Origin: Ruminobacter sp964520475
GTDB lineage: Bacteria > Pseudomonadota > Gammaproteobacteria > Enterobacterales > Succinivibrionaceae
Assembly (NCBI GenBank): GCA_964520475.1
Contig: CAZFNS010000008.1
Location: forward strand, 1-64,000
Reading direction: 5' to 3'
DNA length: 64,000 nt
Part shown: positions 62,761 to 64,000 of the stretch, one piece after another
How the letters are laid out: each line of letters starts with the position of its first letter
How positions within the stretch are numbered: position 1 is the first letter of the stretch
Notes under the pieces: model-generated
Databases searched by the model: none
Seen by the model: only the letters and a program-made list of their open reading frames with translations
What the model was told of the DNA's origin: nothing
Position numbers and translations under genes: made by a program

Positions 62761-63732
62761 ATGCGTTTGGTGCGGCACCTGGATGAATACTCCGGAGACG
62801 GGCGGGGTCTGGCTCTGACCATCGGCAACTTCGACGGCGTGCACGCCGGGCACCGGGCCGTCGTCGCCGAGCTCCGGGAACGGGCGGCGCGGGCGGGCCT
62901 CGCGACCGCCGCGATGTGCTTCGAGCCCCAGCCCCTCGAGTTCCTGTCCCGGGACGGGATCCCGGCGCGGCTCAGCCGGTTCAGGGACAAGTTCCTCGGC
63001 CTGCGCGCGCTCGGCGTCGATTATCTTTTCTGCCTGAGGTTCGACGGGGCGTTCGCCGCCATCAGCCCGGGCGATTTCATATCCGGGATCCTGGCCGCCA
63101 GGCTGCGCGTCCGGCTGCTGGTCGTGGGGGACGATTTCCGCTTCGGCCGGATGGGGGACGGCGGCTACGATCTGCTCGCGGAAGCCGGGCGGAAATACGG
63201 CTTTTCGGTATACCGGACGCCCAGTTTCACCCTGGGGGGCGAGCGCGTGAGCTCGACGGCCGTCCGCAGGCTCCTGAGCGCCGGCCGGCTCGGGGAGGCC
63301 TCGGCGATGCTCGGGGAGTATTTCCACATCCGCGGCCGGGTCTGCCGCGGTAACAGAATCGGCACGTCCATCGGCTACCCGACCGCGAACATAAATCTCA
63401 ACCGCCGGGTCATCCCGCTGTTCGGCACCTACGCCGTCACGGCGCTCCTGCCGGACGGGCGCGAGCTCCCGGGCCTCGCCAACGTCGGCAGCAGGCCCAC
63501 GGTCAGCGGCTCGTGCCCGCTTCTCGAGGTCCACGTCCTCGACTACTCGGGCGACCTGTACGGGCGGGAGATAAAGGTTTCGTTTTTAAAGAAGCTCAGG
63601 GACGAGGAGAAGTTCCCGTCCGTGGAGGCGCTCAGGGCGCAGATCCGGAAGGACGAGGCGGCGGCCCGCGCCTTTTTCGGCTCCGCCCCCGGGGGTCCGG
63701 CGAGCCTTCCGGGAGCGCCCGGCCCGGGGTAA
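62761..63732 (+). CDS. ribF: Bifunctional riboflavin kinase / FMN adenylyltransferase
   Basis: Makes FMN and FAD. The 323-residue product has an N-terminal nucleotidyltransferase domain (TIGNFDGVHAGH with the HxGH motif, and VVGDDFRFG) and a C-terminal kinase domain (GYPTANINL, TYAV, NVGSRPTV). ATG 62761 matches the conserved start MRLVRHL; a TTG at 62746 would add five residues. FMN supply matters to the Na+-NQR in this window. ileS follows after 51 bp. Confidence 0.95.
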   Translation: MRLVRHLDEYSGDGRGLALTIGNFDGVHAGHRAVVAELRERAARAGLATAAMCFEPQPLEFLSRDGIPARLSRFRDKFLGLRALGVDYLFCLRFDGAFAAISPGDFISGILAARLRVRLLVVGDDFRFGRMGDGGYDLLAEAGRKYGFSVYRTPSFTLGGERVSSTAVRRLLSAGRLGEASAMLGEYFHIRGRVCRGNRIGTSIGYPTANINLNRRVIPLFGTYAVTALLPDGRELPGLANVGSRPTVSGSCPLLEVHVLDYSGDLYGREIKVSFLKKLRDEEKFPSVEALRAQIRKDEAAARAFFGSAPGGPASLPGAPGPG

Positions 63733-63742
63733 CGACAGCGGC

Positions 63743-63765
63743 GCCGCCCGGCGGGCGGCTTTTTT
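63743..63765 (+). terminator. Hairpin and T-tract between ribF and ileS
   Basis: GCCGCCC / GGGCGGC, a 7-bp stem with a GGC loop, then six T. It ends only 18 bp before the ileS start, so ileS must depend on readthrough or on a promoter overlapping this element. Confidence 0.7.
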
Positions 63766-63783
63766 CAGTTATGGTATTTTAAA

Positions 63784-64000
63784 ATGACAGATTACAAGAC
63801 AACTCTGAATTTGCCCGGCACGCCCTTTCCTATGAAGGGCGATCTGGCGAAGCGCGAACCGGGGATGCTGCGGGCCTGGGAGGAAGACGACCTCTACGGC
63901 CGGATCAGGGCGTCCCGGAAGGGCAGGAAGACTTTCATCCTCCACGACGGCCCCCCGTACGCCAACGGCGACATTCATATCGGTCATTCCGTCAACAAGA
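63784..64000 (+). CDS. ileS: Isoleucyl-tRNA synthetase (N-terminal fragment)
   Basis: The first 72 residues of IleS, cut by the window edge. MTDYKTTLNLPGTPFPMKGDL and the class I signature FILHDGPPYANGDIHIGHSVNK, with its HIGH motif, are diagnostic. ATG 63784 is the first start. In most gammaproteobacteria ileS follows ribF and precedes lspA. Confidence 0.96.
   Translation, partial: MTDYKTTLNLPGTPFPMKGDLAKREPGMLRAWEEDDLYGRIRASRKGRKTFILHDGPPYANGDIHIGHSVNK

Overview
The window is a stretch of a GC-rich gammaproteobacterial chromosome, almost entirely conserved housekeeping genes. The organism call rests on gene order. A DamX-type SPOR protein, rpe and trpS are adjacent. thiI, yajL, panE, xseB, ispA, dxs and yajQ form one block. 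map, rpsB, tsf, pyrH, frr, the envelope genes, dnaE, accA and tilS follow in the classic gammaproteobacterial order. The Crp protein is very close to that of E. coli. A sodium-pumping nqrABCDEF operon, the order uppS-cdsA-dxr, and murJ between rpsT and ribF point away from Enterobacterales, towards Vibrionales/Aeromonadales-like relatives. A finer placement (for example an unusually GC-rich Aeromonadales lineage) is a guess. Two 100-N gaps, each flanked by the same 55 bases on both sides, show that this is a short-read, probably metagenomic, assembly.

Layout. 1-2391: end of a DamX-like SPOR protein, rpe, trpS (dam and gph absent). 2425-6668: RND efflux adaptor and pump. 6671-8152: argD under tandem ARG boxes, ending at gap 1. 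8289-10465: crp and a divergent PlsC-type acyltransferase, with a CRP-like palindrome between them. 10524-11669: fold-III ornithine/lysine decarboxylase. 12079-15324: type IV minor pilin operon without pilY1. 15445-18244 (minus): rlmJ and the ABC-F gene yheS. 18466-20926: slyD (interrupted by gap 2) and thiI. 21000-22531 (minus): panE-yajL. 22716-27830: xseB, ispA, dxs, yajQ, ampG. 28030-33952: nqrABCDEF. 34164-37605: glnD and convergent map. 37924-59707: rpsB-tsf, pyrH-frr-uppS-cdsA-dxr-rseP-bamA-skp, lpxD-fabZ-lpxA-lpxB-rnhB-dnaE, accA, tilS. 60464-64000: rpsT (minus), murJ, ribF and the start of ileS.

The genes converge on a few tasks. Isoprenoid and cell-wall lipid carrier synthesis uses dxs, dxr, ispA, uppS and murJ. 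Lipid A and outer-membrane assembly uses lpxA/B/D, fabZ, bamA, skp, rseP and cdsA. Translation uses rpsB, tsf, frr, map, trpS, ileS, tilS, rpsT and rlmJ. Carbon and nitrogen regulation uses crp, glnD and argD.

I found no mobile element, CRISPR array, tRNA, rRNA, toxin-antitoxin pair or defence island. The best candidate for something undescribed is a possible small RNA at 60280-60352 on the minus strand, downstream of rpsT. It has a sigma-E-like promoter, a 5' hairpin at the predicted start, an unpaired linker and a strong intrinsic terminator. Other points worth checking are a shortened acyl-ruler loop in LpxD, a two-residue insertion in the cAMP pocket of Crp, an A-to-P change in the NqrB flavinylation motif, and structured leaders upstream of trpS, odc and several other genes.
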